NCBI RefSeq assembly: GCF_022899935.1
Contig: NZ_JALJCJ010000001.1
Coordinates: forward strand, 1 to 64,000
Direction: 5' to 3'
Source of the DNA: Shinella curvata
GTDB taxonomy: Bacteria > Pseudomonadota > Alphaproteobacteria > Rhizobiales > Rhizobiaceae
DNA length: 64,000 nucleotides
The notes beneath the pieces are model-generated. The model was not told where the DNA came from. It ran no database searches and was given only the letters and a program-made list of their open reading frames with translations. The position numbers and the translations under genes are program-made. This document shows positions 24,628-32,085 of this stretch, one piece after another (position 1 is the first letter of the stretch; every line of letters begins with the position of its first letter).

Positions 24628-24929
24628 CCGGCCCCGAAATCATGGCCGTTGTCGGCTTCATCGTCATGCTGTTCGGCGCGATCTTCGGTGTCTGGAAATA
24701 CCTTGACGGCAAGCTGACGTCGGCGCGGCAGGAGACGGACACCGTTGCGCGCGATCTTGCAGCACACAAGCTCCACGCGGCCGAGACTTTTGCAACCAAG
24801 CAGGGGATGCAGGAGCAGACCGGCCAGATGCTTCGCGCAATCGAGGGTGTGGCGTCTCGCATTGATGGAATCAGTGAGCGGCTGGACAATATTCTGTTGC
24901 AACGACCGGCACGAAGTCCCCGCAATTGA
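24624..24929 (+). CDS. holin-like single-pass membrane protein, 101 aa
   Basis: Starts at GTG 24624 in a GTGA overlap with the spanin stop. A transmembrane segment near the N-terminus (IMAVVGFIVMLFGAIFGVW) is followed by a long coiled coil (IEGVASRIDGISERLDNILL). The layout resembles haemolysin XhlA-type holin-associated proteins; holin function is inferred from position in the lysis cassette. Confidence 0.6.
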   Translation: MTGPEIMAVVGFIVMLFGAIFGVWKYLDGKLTSARQETDTVARDLAAHKLHAAETFATKQGMQEQTGQMLRAIEGVASRIDGISERLDNILLQRPARSPRN

Positions 24930-24931
24930 TC

Positions 24932-24972
24932 AAGCCCTCTCTGCCTCACGGTGGAGGGGGCTGTTTTTGTTT
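24932..24972 (+). terminator. terminator at the end of the phage late operon
   Basis: AGCCCTCTCT and AGGGGGCT form a GC-rich stem followed by GTTTTTGTTT, three bases after the holin-like gene. It marks the right end of the rightward phage module. Confidence 0.7.
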
Positions 24973-25245
24973 GTGCCTTCGGAAAGGTGGGGAGTAGACC
25001 AGATCAGCTATCGCACCACGGTTACTAAACAATCGAGGACTTCACCGGCCACAGCGATCAAGGAACTGCAGAACCGCGTCAGGCAGAAAGAAGGTGCTAT
25101 CACGGTTGTTGGGAGATCCTTCAAAGGATCGAGGCGGGGCAGCGTGGACAGAGCGAGCGGTAAACGCAATGGTTTCGACTGCCCATTACGCGGAAGAAGC
25201 CGGGCCTGGCGTCCGGCTTCTGAATTCCAAGTTCACGATCGTCAA
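24973..25245. other. non-coding stretch between phage operon and minus-strand gene
   Basis: No supported gene. Open frames lack starts and recognisable domains. A short palindrome (GATCCTTCAAAGGATC) near 25115 is the only feature seen. This may be decayed phage sequence. Confidence 0.4.
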
Positions 25246-25473
25246 TCAGGCCGCGGTGTCAATCTGGGCAGGGCTAGCAACTTGGATTGCCTTGATCATA
25301 TTTAGCAGATTGCTGATGGCGGCTGTCTCTTCCTCGATCCGCTCCGCCGTGGTCTTTCCGTCGGGCCAGGCGAGAGACACACCCTTGCGTTCCATGGCGA
25401 CAAGACTGTCCCGATGTTTCTTCCGGTCGAGCATCATCTCTGTGAGCTTAAAACGCAGCTCTGCATTTCCCAT
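25246..25473 (-). CDS. small helical hypothetical protein, 75 aa
   Basis: The ATG at 25473 is preceded by AGGAGTGATGAA. The protein begins MGNAELRFKLTEMMLDRKKH and is an amphipathic helix-rich chain (ERIEEETAAISNLLNMIKAI) with coiled-coil character. It lies just outside the late-operon terminator, convergent to it. Function unknown. Confidence 0.6.
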   Translation of the reverse strand: MGNAELRFKLTEMMLDRKKHRDSLVAMERKGVSLAWPDGKTTAERIEEETAAISNLLNMIKAIQVASPAQIDTAA

Positions 25474-25635
25474 TTCATCACTCCTAACGTTAGCCCCACT
25501 GGATTAATGCAACGCAGCGACGCAAGAGTCCAGACTTGTAGAATAGAAAAGGCTATTCGGCTCACGTAAACACTATTGAGGGTCTGGCTTGTCATCTAGG
25601 GGGTGATAATGCGACGCGACGCTAGAAAGTGGCAG

Positions 25636-25670
25636 CTGAGGAACGATCGCCGTGGCGATTTGTTCCTCAG
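25636..25670 (-). terminator. long hairpin downstream of the 568-aa RTX gene
   Basis: Two stacked perfect stems, CTGAGGAAC/GTTCCTCAG and ATCGCC/GGCGAT, separated by small bulges. It lies 30 bp beyond the RTX stop on the minus strand. No T-run follows, so it could be an mRNA-stabilising structure instead. Confidence 0.45.
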
Positions 25671-25700
25671 AGTGGATTTAGGGGCGGTATGAACCGGTCG

Positions 25701-27407
25701 TCATAGGATGAAGTCGCCCTTGACCAGGTCGATGGTCTTGTCGAGGCGAAGCGCGAAGTCGGCCTTGCCGTCGCCGTCAACATCGCCGTAGACGAAGGTA
25801 TCGCCGCTCTTGTGGAAATAGCGCAGCTCGCCGGCTTTCTCGGAAAACGCCTTCTCGCCGATGAATGTGAAGGCATCGTTCTTGCTTGTCGCACTGCGGG
25901 CGTCGATGCCGGACAATTGGATCCGGTCGCCCTCATCCTGCCAGAAGTCGTAGACCATGTCACGGGCGCTTGGCGTGCTATCCTTGGTGCTGGTGAAAAC
26001 GAACAAGTCGGCACCCGCACCGCCATAGAGCTTGTCGGCACCGGTCCCGCCGATCAATTTGTCGTCACCGTAACCGCCGTCGAGCCGATCGTTCCCCGCG
26101 CCGCCGAGGAGCCTGTCGTTGCCGCTTTCGCCGTGAAGTTTATCATTGCCGGAGCCCCCGTCGAGATGATCGTCACCGTCCATGCCCCTGAGATCGTCGT
26201 TGCCCGTACCGCCCAGGAGCTTGTCGTTGCCGCCGCCGCCATAGAGCTTGTCGTTGCCCGCTTCCCCGTAGAGTTTATTGGTTTTTTTGTCGGTTTCTGA
26301 ACCGTCCTTCCCGTCTCCATAAAGACTGTCATCCCCCGACCCGCCATAGAGGATGTCCGAGCCCTTACCACCGTAGAGACTGTCGTTGCCGCTACCTCCA
26401 TAGATTCGATCGTTGCCCGCAAGGCCCTCAATTCCGTCGTGTCCGCCCATACCTTTCATGAAGTCGTGCGCGGACGTGCCCTGCATGAACGGATCGTTGC
26501 CAGCGCTGCCGAGAAAATTCGGTCCACCGGAATCTAGCCGGTATGTAGCGACACCCTTTTCATAGTCGGCGACAAATAGCAGGTCGCCCTCAGACCAGAC
26601 CTCCCAAGGTGTGCCTTCGGTTATGACCGCGCCAACCTTTGCGAACTTGCCGCGGTCATTTTTCTCGAAGATAACGATTTCATGAGAGGCAACGAAAAGG
26701 CGCCCGCCTTCCAACCAGGCCTCACCCGATATCACTGAGCCAAACTCGTCGGTTACCTTAATCTGCTGCGCCCTTTTGAGGCTGCCATTCGCTGCGATAT
26801 CATAAATGATGATACCGTTGTCCCCGCTAGCTCCGACGACGAGTTGCTTGCCATCAGTCCAAATCTCGCCGTCAATCTTGAGCTTTGAGGCCCGCACGAG
26901 GCTACCATCGGCGGTGATGCTGTAGGACGTGATGCCGCCCGCTGAAACGAAGAGATGCTTTCCGTCCGAAACAATCTCATCTACCTGTTGCGGCAGTTTG
27001 ACGTGTTGGACTTGCGAGACGTTCGCGCCGCTTCCAGTCTTGTAGACGGTCAGTCCGAAGCTATCTCCCACAAACAGGTGCTTCCCTTGTGCCAAAACAG
27101 CGCTTGAGCTTCCATGCGGGGATGACAGCTTTGAGAGTTTGCCGCTGGAACCTACTTCAAATGCGGAGAGTTCATTGAAACCTGCGACATACAGCCGGTC
27201 ACCGTTGGACCAGAGATCATTCGGCCCTTCCAATATCTTTACAGACGAGAGTTTCGTCAGGTCGCCGTTCTGGGATATGTCGAAGACCGTCACGACGCCA
27301 TTCCTGAAGAGCTCTAAGCTGCCAACAAAGAGACGATTATCGCTCAGCCATAGCTCACGGGTGTCGTACGGCAATTTCACGCTATCGATTTTAGTGAAAC
27401 CAACCAT
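25701..27407 (-). CDS. RTX protein with N-terminal beta-propeller-like domain, 568 aa
   Basis: Residues 1 to about 300 are repeated 40-residue units with the pattern LWSNGDRLYVAG, LFVGDSFGLTVYK, IWTDGKQLVVGAS and LFVADYEKGVATY, suggesting a seven-blade-type propeller. RTX nonapeptides follow (GLAGNDRIYGGSGNDSLYGG and about ten more, about 320-470), then a C-terminal block with DGDGKADFALRLD ending KGDFIL. Start at 27407 has GGAGG seven bases upstream. Expected to be a type I-secreted, calcium-binding surface or extracellular protein. The propeller's ligand is unknown. Its C-terminal cassette is shared with the lipase-RTX protein. Confidence 0.85.
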   Translation of the reverse strand: MVGFTKIDSVKLPYDTRELWLSDNRLFVGSLELFRNGVVTVFDISQNGDLTKLSSVKILEGPNDLWSNGDRLYVAGFNELSAFEVGSSGKLSKLSSPHGSSSAVLAQGKHLFVGDSFGLTVYKTGSGANVSQVQHVKLPQQVDEIVSDGKHLFVSAGGITSYSITADGSLVRASKLKIDGEIWTDGKQLVVGASGDNGIIIYDIAANGSLKRAQQIKVTDEFGSVISGEAWLEGGRLFVASHEIVIFEKNDRGKFAKVGAVITEGTPWEVWSEGDLLFVADYEKGVATYRLDSGGPNFLGSAGNDPFMQGTSAHDFMKGMGGHDGIEGLAGNDRIYGGSGNDSLYGGKGSDILYGGSGDDSLYGDGKDGSETDKKTNKLYGEAGNDKLYGGGGNDKLLGGTGNDDLRGMDGDDHLDGGSGNDKLHGESGNDRLLGGAGNDRLDGGYGDDKLIGGTGADKLYGGAGADLFVFTSTKDSTPSARDMVYDFWQDEGDRIQLSGIDARSATSKNDAFTFIGEKAFSEKAGELRYFHKSGDTFVYGDVDGDGKADFALRLDKTIDLVKGDFIL

Positions 27408-27691
27408 GAAGATCCTCCAAAGAAACGGTGACGATACTTTACATTTGCAATATTCAACTTGATCGCGTCAAGATAAGCAATTGTTGGATAGCGCATCCGG
27501 GCCCTCAACATCCTTTGGTGCGGCCGATGTTCAAAGCGCCGATCGGGAAAGCCGGAAGGCATTCCACGCTTTAGGCTGTTGTTGTCGCGGGAGACCCGGC
27601 CAATGTACATGCCATCGCGGAAGGCAGACCAGACTTCCTTCTCCTCGGACCATGTTTGGATCCATCGGTGTTTTCTTTAATGTCGTCGTTG

Positions 27692-27877
27692 TTAGGGCTT
27701 CCAGCCCCTCGTATATCCCCGCCCCATCGCGATAGCCGCGATCCGAAGGCGCTCTTCGACTGCGTCGCGCTCGGCAAGCACGGTTCGGATCGCCTCAAGC
27801 GCGTCCCAGTCGTGGAGCGCTAGGACCTCGAAAGCCTCATCCTTGGCATTCTCAGTCGGTTGCAGCTGCGGGATCAT
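27692..27877 (-). CDS. small helical protein, 61 aa (paralogue of 9110-9292)
   Basis: Shares EVLALHDWDALEAIRTVLAE and AMGRGYTRGWKP with the left copy; only the first 15 residues diverge. The ATG at 27877 overlaps the stop of the 55-aa gene (ATGA). The next gene on this strand is the RTX gene starting at 27407. Function unknown. Confidence 0.7.
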   Translation of the reverse strand: MIPQLQPTENAKDEAFEVLALHDWDALEAIRTVLAERDAVEERLRIAAIAMGRGYTRGWKP

Positions 27878-28041
27878 TGTAGGCGCAGCTCCAACTGCTT
27901 TTTGCTCTTGAGAACATAGAGTGGGCGAGGGGCCCTGGCCGCCTTCAGCTGCATCTCTGCGCGCCGGGCAGCGTTCTTCTCACGCCAGGCACGGCTGGCC
28001 GCGACCTCAGCGAGAGCTCTTGCGACGACATCGTTTTGCAT
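27874..28041 (-). CDS. small basic protein, 55 aa (paralogue of 9289-9456)
   Basis: ATG at 28041 with GGAGGTATCG before it, as in the left copy. The product is nearly identical to that copy (one Glu to Arg change seen near the C-terminus) and ends KSKKQLELRLQ. It sits downstream of the 64-aa gene and couples to the 61-aa gene. Function unknown. Confidence 0.65.
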   Translation of the reverse strand: MQNDVVARALAEVAASRAWREKNAARRAEMQLKAARAPRPLYVLKSKKQLELRLQ

Positions 28042-28133
28042 CGATACCTCCGTGTTGTTCTCTTTATGTTCTCATTGAGGGTCGGAGGTGTCAAGTCGCC
28101 AATGAGAAAACAATCCTATTTCTCGAAGGGCAT

Positions 28134-28328
28134 TTAGCGTCTTGGATGGACATACGGCAGAAAGTCCTTATCGAAGCTTTCATGCGCGAAGTAATCGAGC
28201 GCACGCTGTCCATGCGGTGAATACAAGTCCTCCGACTTACCGTCAGGGCCGCCCAGAAGTTGGCCGATGACATGGTAGGCTTGCTGGATTTTCGCCTCGA
28301 GCTCGGCGATGCGTTCTGCGTCGGTCAT
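28134..28328 (-). CDS. small protein, 64 aa, in the integrase module
   Basis: Begins MTDAERIAELEAKIQQAYHV, a coiled-coil-like helix, then IGQLLGGPDGKSEDLYSPHG and ends DFLPYVHPRR. I start at 28328; an upstream in-frame ATG at 28370 overlaps the preceding gene. Its 3' end is duplicated as a stub at 9549-9578. Function unknown. Confidence 0.6.
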   Translation of the reverse strand: MTDAERIAELEAKIQQAYHVIGQLLGGPDGKSEDLYSPHGQRALDYFAHESFDKDFLPYVHPRR

Positions 28329-28347
28329 GTCTTTTTCCCCAATCGGC

Positions 28348-28890
28348 CTAGATACGCCTCTTCCCGCCATGCCAGTCGTTTAGGCGCACGATCTCTTCTC
28401 GGCCTGCATCAGTGACTGTCCACGTGCGGTCGCCTTGGCTGTCCCGCTTGCCCTCCTTAAGCGCCCCCTTACTGGCAAGCTCGTCCATGGTGAAATCTGT
28501 GGCGCCTGGTACCTCGGCGCTTGTCCTGATGTCGGGATGTTCAACCATATGCCGTAAGGCGTTCATGCAGCGAGTATTCAGAGCGAGTTGCGGTTTACGG
28601 TCGTTGCGTCGGTCGCGCTTCGATCTGTCCCAAACAGACCAATCCTCCTTGCCGTCCTGCAGGGACTGCAGGACGTAGTTTTTGTCGACGCCCATATGGA
28701 TGTTGTACCACTTCCTTACGAGTGGCACAGGTCGCCCGTCGTGGAGGGGATCGATCTGGGGAAAGCCGTGGCGCTCGAGCGCGGGGATGACAACCTTCAC
28801 GTACATTGACGCGCGCTCTTTGCCGACGACTGCGATGGCGATTTCTCGGTCGGTCGCGAAGAGCGGAAGTTTGGAGAGAGGGTCGGTCAT
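28348..28890 (-). CDS. winged-helix-like protein of an integrative element, 180 aa
   Basis: Starts at ATG 28890 in an ATGA overlap with the integrase stop; the alternative ATG at 28902 lies inside the integrase frame. The N-terminal half has LFATDREIAIAVVGKERASM and ALERHGFPQIDPLHDGRPVP. The C-terminal part (FTMDELASKGALKEGKRDSQ then WTVTDAGREEIVRL) looks like a winged helix. Coupling to an integrase suggests a role in element maintenance or regulation; this is inferred. Confidence 0.6.
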   Translation of the reverse strand: MTDPLSKLPLFATDREIAIAVVGKERASMYVKVVIPALERHGFPQIDPLHDGRPVPLVRKWYNIHMGVDKNYVLQSLQDGKEDWSVWDRSKRDRRNDRKPQLALNTRCMNALRHMVEHPDIRTSAEVPGATDFTMDELASKGALKEGKRDSQGDRTWTVTDAGREEIVRLNDWHGGKRRI

Positions 28891-29143
28891 TGTTGCTCCC
28901 ACTTCGTCATGGCCTGGCGCGCCAACTCACTTTGCCCGCCGAGATAGTGCGTATGCAAAATCGCGTCGATATCCTTCGGGGAATGGCCAGTGATGGCGCC
29001 AATCTCGGCGATAGAGCAGCCAGAAAGAGCGAGTCGTGTCACTGTTGTTCCTCGCAGATCATGGAACGTCAGCCCCGTGATGCCGACCGCTTTCGCAGGT
29101 CTCCTCTTACGTGGTGGTGCGGGTGGTGAGGCCGCAGGAGAGG
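28887..29143 (-). pseudogene. tyrosine integrase, C-terminal stub
   Basis: The minus strand encodes GLTFHDLRGTTVTRLALSGC, then IGAITGHSPKDIDAI and LHTHYLGG. HDLRGT carries the HxxR pair, GHS the following His and HTHYL the catalytic Tyr of phage-type tyrosine recombinases. Upstream, the frame meets a stop at 29144-29146 and no start or N-terminal domain exists. About three quarters of the enzyme is gone, so the element should be unable to excise by itself. Confidence 0.85.
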
Positions 29144-29212
29144 GCTAGAGCGGCTGACTTGGACGTGCAATATGCGAAATCTGGCTAAATCATTGACAAA
29201 ATTGTAAAAATT

Positions 29213-29368
29213 ATGATGGATTGGTGTTTAATGCATCGTCTAGGTGTCGACGATGTACACGCCGAACTCATGGAGATCGACATTGAAATGGTCGATAGGC
29301 GTTTCGTCGTTTCGATTCTGAACCGCAGCCTTGGTGGCGTCACGAAGTTCTTACTTTTTCGCGTTTGA
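29213..29368 (+). CDS. possible small protein, 51 aa
   Basis: ATG at 29213, stop 29366-29368; contains VDDVHAELMEIDIEMVDRRF. It lies in an AT-rich island after the integrase stub and overlaps the end of the convergent HTH gene by 18 bases. No clear ribosome site. Listed as a weak candidate. Confidence 0.2.
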   Translation: MMDWCLMHRLGVDDVHAELMEIDIEMVDRRFVVSILNRSLGGVTKFLLFRV

Positions 29369-29668
29369 TTCTTCCGAGCGCCGACTTCCTGACCCCTTTT
29401 TCTTTGCCGTCAATTTCTGAAGGCTCTCATATAAGCGAAAATCCGAAGTATGAGCTTTGACAGTCTTGGGTTTGGGCTCTCGCTCAGGCGCTCGAAGCAC
29501 TTCCCATATCGCCAGCAAGTCGGCTTCAGAAAAAAGGTAGTCCCGGCCGAACCGCGAGCAGCATCCGTATTTGCGAGCGATCTTGATCAAGGCGCGGTTC
29601 GAAAGACGCAGGCGCGCTGCGGCTTCGTCGGCGGTGTAGATGGTGTCGAGGTGCGTTGGCTGGGTCAT
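29351..29668 (-). CDS. excisionase-like helix-turn-helix protein, 105 aa
   Basis: DTIYTADEAAARLRLSNRAL followed by YLFSEADLLAIWEVL is the MerR-like winged HTH (HTH_17/Xis type) pattern: helix-turn-helix, then a wing ending in a tryptophan. The C-terminal half is basic and probably disordered (LTAKKKGSGSRRSEESNAKK). It lies upstream of the integrase stub on the same strand, the usual xis-int order. Probable role: directing excision or controlling the integrase. Confidence 0.7.
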   Translation of the reverse strand: MTQPTHLDTIYTADEAAARLRLSNRALIKIARKYGCCSRFGRDYLFSEADLLAIWEVLRAPEREPKPKTVKAHTSDFRLYESLQKLTAKKKGSGSRRSEESNAKK

Positions 29669-29768
29669 CCCCTGACGCTATCGCCCACCTGGTGCCAGGC
29701 AACTGGACGTCAGAAACAAAAAGTAAGGGAGTGGTCGACAGTTGAACGTCGTCCACAGGATAAGGCGA

Positions 29769-30026
29769 TCACCCTTGTCGGTCCCGCAGGCGAACGCCGG
29801 GGCCATTGCCGTTTTGGTCGATGAACAGGATGCCGGCGGATTCGAGGGCGGCGCGGACAGCAGCAACGTTGTTGGCCAGTCCGCTTGCAATCCCCTCGCT
29901 TGCTTCCATGCGACGGAGCGTCGGTGCGGAAATACGCGCCCTGTCTGCCAATTCAACTTGGCCAATCCCCAGAAGGGCACGAGCAGCCGCGATCTGCCGG
30001 CCTAGAATGTGATTAAAATCGCTCAC
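29769..30026 (-). CDS. XRE-family HTH regulator, 85 aa
   Basis: From GTG 30026 the product reads SDFNHILGRQIAAARALLGI, GQVELADRARISAPTLRRME, an HTH of the lambda-repressor type, and ends ILFIDQNGNGPGVRLRD, a tail common in rhizobial XRE proteins. No ATG fits the conserved N-terminus, so I take GTG. It is divergent from the 130-aa gene at 30112; the 85-bp gap holds an inverted repeat likely to be its operator. Confidence 0.75.
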   Translation of the reverse strand: MSDFNHILGRQIAAARALLGIGQVELADRARISAPTLRRMEASEGIASGLANNVAAVRAALESAGILFIDQNGNGPGVRLRDRQG

Positions 30027-30041
30027 TTTGATAAATAGCGC

Positions 30042-30095
30042 TTGACGCGTCCCCAATTGATGGTAATAGTTATCGTACTGAGCGTTATTAATCAA
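30042..30095 (+). promoter_or_regulatory. promoter and candidate operator between the XRE gene and the 130-aa gene
   Basis: TTGACG (30042-30047), a 16-base spacer and TAATAG (30064-30069) make a sigma70-like promoter reading right. Half-sites TTGAT-GG-TAATA (30057-30068) and TATTAATCAA (30086-30095) form an inverted repeat around the -10 region, where a divergently encoded XRE repressor would bind. Confidence 0.45.
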
Positions 30096-30111
30096 CACGA
30101 GGAGACCCGCC

Positions 30112-30504
30112 ATGCACACCGCCCTGCAGACTACAGACAGAAGGCTCACCCCGCGCCGGCTGGTGCCGAGAAGACCGTCGGCGAATCCGTATGCCAACAA
30201 CCCCGGCACCATCGCCAAATGGCTCGATGCGTTTCACGCCGAAAGACCTCACCGTTTTCAGGCTGGCGACGAAGTCACGTTCGAGACGGCGGACGGCTGC
30301 AGGCGCAATTTTTACATTCTCGAACTCATGGATGGTGAGGTCGCCGCATTCTTTTATGACGGCAATCCGCATCTCGTCCAGGTGAGCATGGCCGATGTCG
30401 ACGACCTTCGGATTGTCAGCACCCGCCAGTACCTCGATGCGGAAGCACTCGACATGTATCGCGCACTGGTCGGTCTCGACATAGAAGCCGAGGTGGCAGC
30501 ATGA
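30112..30504 (+). CDS. hypothetical protein, 130 aa, divergent to an XRE regulator
   Basis: GGAG with a seven-base spacer precedes the ATG. A basic N-terminal 35 residues is followed by FQAGDEVTFETADGCRRNFY and ILELMDGEVAAFFYDGNPHL, beta-rich, then a helical acidic C-terminus (YLDAEALDMYRALVGLDIEA). Its stop overlaps the next start (ATGA), so the two are coupled. I do not recognise the family. Confidence 0.6.
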   Translation: MHTALQTTDRRLTPRRLVPRRPSANPYANNPGTIAKWLDAFHAERPHRFQAGDEVTFETADGCRRNFYILELMDGEVAAFFYDGNPHLVQVSMADVDDLRIVSTRQYLDAEALDMYRALVGLDIEAEVAA

Positions 30505-30683
30505 ACTGGCGCGAAATCTACCCCGAAGGCTCCACCGTTTTCATAGGCCGAGATCGCTATATCGCCACCCATAATGAGCATGGGCTCGGCCTGGACCTCT
30601 ACTGCCTCAAAACCGGTGACCGTGCCATGACGATCACGCCCGAATTCGTTTCGCAGATCGTGGACGGAATAAGGTACCGCTAA
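30501..30683 (+). CDS. small hypothetical protein, 60 aa
   Basis: Begins MNWREIYPEGSTVFIGRDRY and contains IATHNEHGLGLDLYCLKTGD, a compact alpha/beta protein. It is coupled to the 130-aa gene by a four-base overlap and followed ten bases later by a strong terminator, defining a two-gene operon under the XRE-flanked promoter. Function unknown. Confidence 0.6.
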   Translation: MNWREIYPEGSTVFIGRDRYIATHNEHGLGLDLYCLKTGDRAMTITPEFVSQIVDGIRYR

Positions 30684-30692
30684 CAGTTTCCC

Positions 30693-30723
30693 GCCAGCCG
30701 CTCCGCATTGTCGGCTGGCTTTT
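30693..30723 (+). terminator. rho-independent terminator
   Basis: Perfect stem GCCAGCCG/CGGCTGGC with an 11-base loop followed by TTTT, ten bases after the 60-aa gene. Confidence 0.75.
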
Positions 30724-30821
30724 GCCGGTGGCGCTACGTAGCTGCCCCGGTCTTTTATACCAGAGGCCCGCGCTGCACCACCGTCGCCCACACCAGACGA
30801 GCGCGGGCCGCCCACATAACC

Positions 30822-31004
30822 TTACACCACCTTCACGCCCGCCGATGTAAGCAATCTGGCCATTTTGGCAGAATCGACCAGCACACCGCTTTCCAACTTC
30901 GTGATCTCGAGTTCGGTGAGGCCGGACATCACGCTCAGTTGCTCGATGCTATAGCCCTTATTTCTGCGGAGTTCTGCAATGGGATTCGAAACGTTGATCG
31001 TCAT
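30822..31004 (-). CDS. small XRE-type HTH protein, 60 aa
   Basis: From ATG 31004 (AGGAGAGAAA before it): NPIAELRRNKGYSIEQLSVM then SGLTELEITKLESG, the first helices of an XRE-type helix-turn-helix, and a short C-terminus (ARLLTSAGVKVV). It lacks a sensory domain, so it would act as a minimal DNA-binding regulator. Target unknown. Confidence 0.65.
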   Translation of the reverse strand: MTINVSNPIAELRRNKGYSIEQLSVMSGLTELEITKLESGVLVDSAKMARLLTSAGVKVV

Positions 31005-31149
31005 TTTCTCTCCTGTTATTGCATCGCAATATATGTCGCTTGCGGCGCACAACAAGGGTGGGCAATCCGCATCTTGCGGTGTCGATGCGGATCAAAGTCC
31101 CTCTCTGCGCATTCCTCAGCCGTCACCATCCTAAAAGCAGGAGCTCAAA

Positions 31150-31353
31150 ATGGACTGGAATCGCGTTGAAGGTAATTGGAAGCAGGTGAAGGGTAAGATC
31201 AAGGAGCAGTGGGGCAAGCTGACTGACGATGATCTCGATGTCATCGACGGCAAGCGTGATCAACTCGAAGGCAAGATCCAGGAGCGCTACGGTTACGAGA
31301 AGGACCGTGCGACCAAGGATGTCGACGATTGGTACGGTCGCCAGACCTGGTAA
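31150..31353 (+). CDS. CsbD-family stress protein, 67 aa
   Basis: MDWNRVEGNWKQVKGKIKEQ and WGKLTDDDLDVIDGKRDQLE are the CsbD consensus. Known for the family: small, abundant, general-stress-induced hydrophilic proteins of unclear mechanism. Followed by a minus-strand hydrophilic gene, a neighbourhood common to rhizobial stress genes. Confidence 0.9.
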   Translation: MDWNRVEGNWKQVKGKIKEQWGKLTDDDLDVIDGKRDQLEGKIQERYGYEKDRATKDVDDWYGRQTW

Positions 31354-31386
31354 CAACGAAAGACCCGTCGTTGACGAGCCCTTTCG

Positions 31387-31572
31387 TCAGCGCTGCTTTT
31401 CGCCGGCACTTTTGCCGTCAGAGCTTCTGGAGCGCTCGTCAAACCGATCCGCGCCTTTGGCAAGGTCCGAACCCTTCTCAGCTTCAACTTTGCGCTCATC
31501 GGCTCGTGCGGCCTTGTGTAAGCCCATGGCGCCTTCCTTGCCGTCTTCCGTTGGTGCGTTCTCGATCGTCAT
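31387..31572 (-). CDS. small hydrophilic protein, 61 aa
   Basis: TAGGAGGACGCA precedes the ATG at 31572. The product starts MTIENAPTEDGKEGAMGLHK and is rich in Lys, Glu, Asp, Arg and Ser with no hydrophobic core, so it is probably disordered. It is convergent to csbD and could be stress-related by neighbourhood. Function unknown. Confidence 0.55.
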   Translation of the reverse strand: MTIENAPTEDGKEGAMGLHKAARADERKVEAEKGSDLAKGADRFDERSRSSDGKSAGEKQR

Positions 31573-31690
31573 TGCGTCCTCCTATTGGATACGCGAAAAA
31601 CGGCCTGTCGAGCGCGTTGTTCCAATCTTGAAAAGCGGCCGGCCAAACACATATCGATTCCGCCAGGTTGTAATTGAAAGGAGCACCACG

Positions 31691-31990
31691 ATGCTGGCTG
31701 ACGTTTTCTTCTCTGTACCCCTTCACGTCCGCTTCCCCAATGGCGTAACGCGCTCTTTCGAGAGCCTGCACGACACAGTCGACTTTCTTGAAAATGAATG
31801 GCCCTTGCGTCACGGAGCTCGATACAAGCGCGCTTGTGAGAAGTGCCGCGCCGCGCTCTATCGAATGGCACCGGTCGCTGTTGCGCGTGAGGCGTTTGTC
31901 GCCGCTTGCCTTGAGGCGGGTTTGCCTGTGGAGGCGTTTACGCCGAGTTGGCAAAGAGGACCGTCATCGCCGCCGCGCATGAGTGCCTAG
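31691..31990 (+). CDS. DUF982-family protein, 99 aa
   Basis: VRFPNGVTRSFESLHDTVDF, LENEWP and KCRAALYRMAPVAVAREAFV followed by AACLEAGLPVEAF match the DUF982 pattern, a small family common in rhizobia and without known function. The ATG at 31691 follows AAAGGAGCACCACG. The frame is open upstream to 31229, but that part overlaps csbD and is not coding. Confidence 0.8.
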   Translation: MLADVFFSVPLHVRFPNGVTRSFESLHDTVDFLENEWPLRHGARYKRACEKCRAALYRMAPVAVAREAFVAACLEAGLPVEAFTPSWQRGPSSPPRMSA

Positions 31991-32085
31991 AGACAGACGC
32001 CGCTCGCCTATTGGGACGGGCGGCGCCCTTTGGGAACGAAGTTCCGTCCGCCGCGTTCGTCTCTTGATCAAAACAGGAGAGCGTC

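Larger units (their letters stand above)
27692..28163. repeat. ~470-bp direct repeat, right copy
   Basis: Same orientation as 9110-9578 and highly similar over the coupled 60/61-aa and 55-aa genes. Here the third gene (28134-28328) and the winged-helix/integrase module continue intact beyond it, so this copy looks like the ancestral context and the left copy like the truncated one. Confidence 0.8.

Noticed and set aside
4960-26420. Tandem short repeats in the RTX genes considered as CRISPR or satellite DNA
   Set aside because: They are nonapeptide-coding (GGxGxD) repeats in frame inside long genes, with no fixed spacers.
27377-27610. Minus-strand frame of 77 codons upstream of the propeller-RTX gene
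   Set aside because: It overlaps the RTX start, lacks a ribosome site and has no recognisable features; more likely leader DNA.
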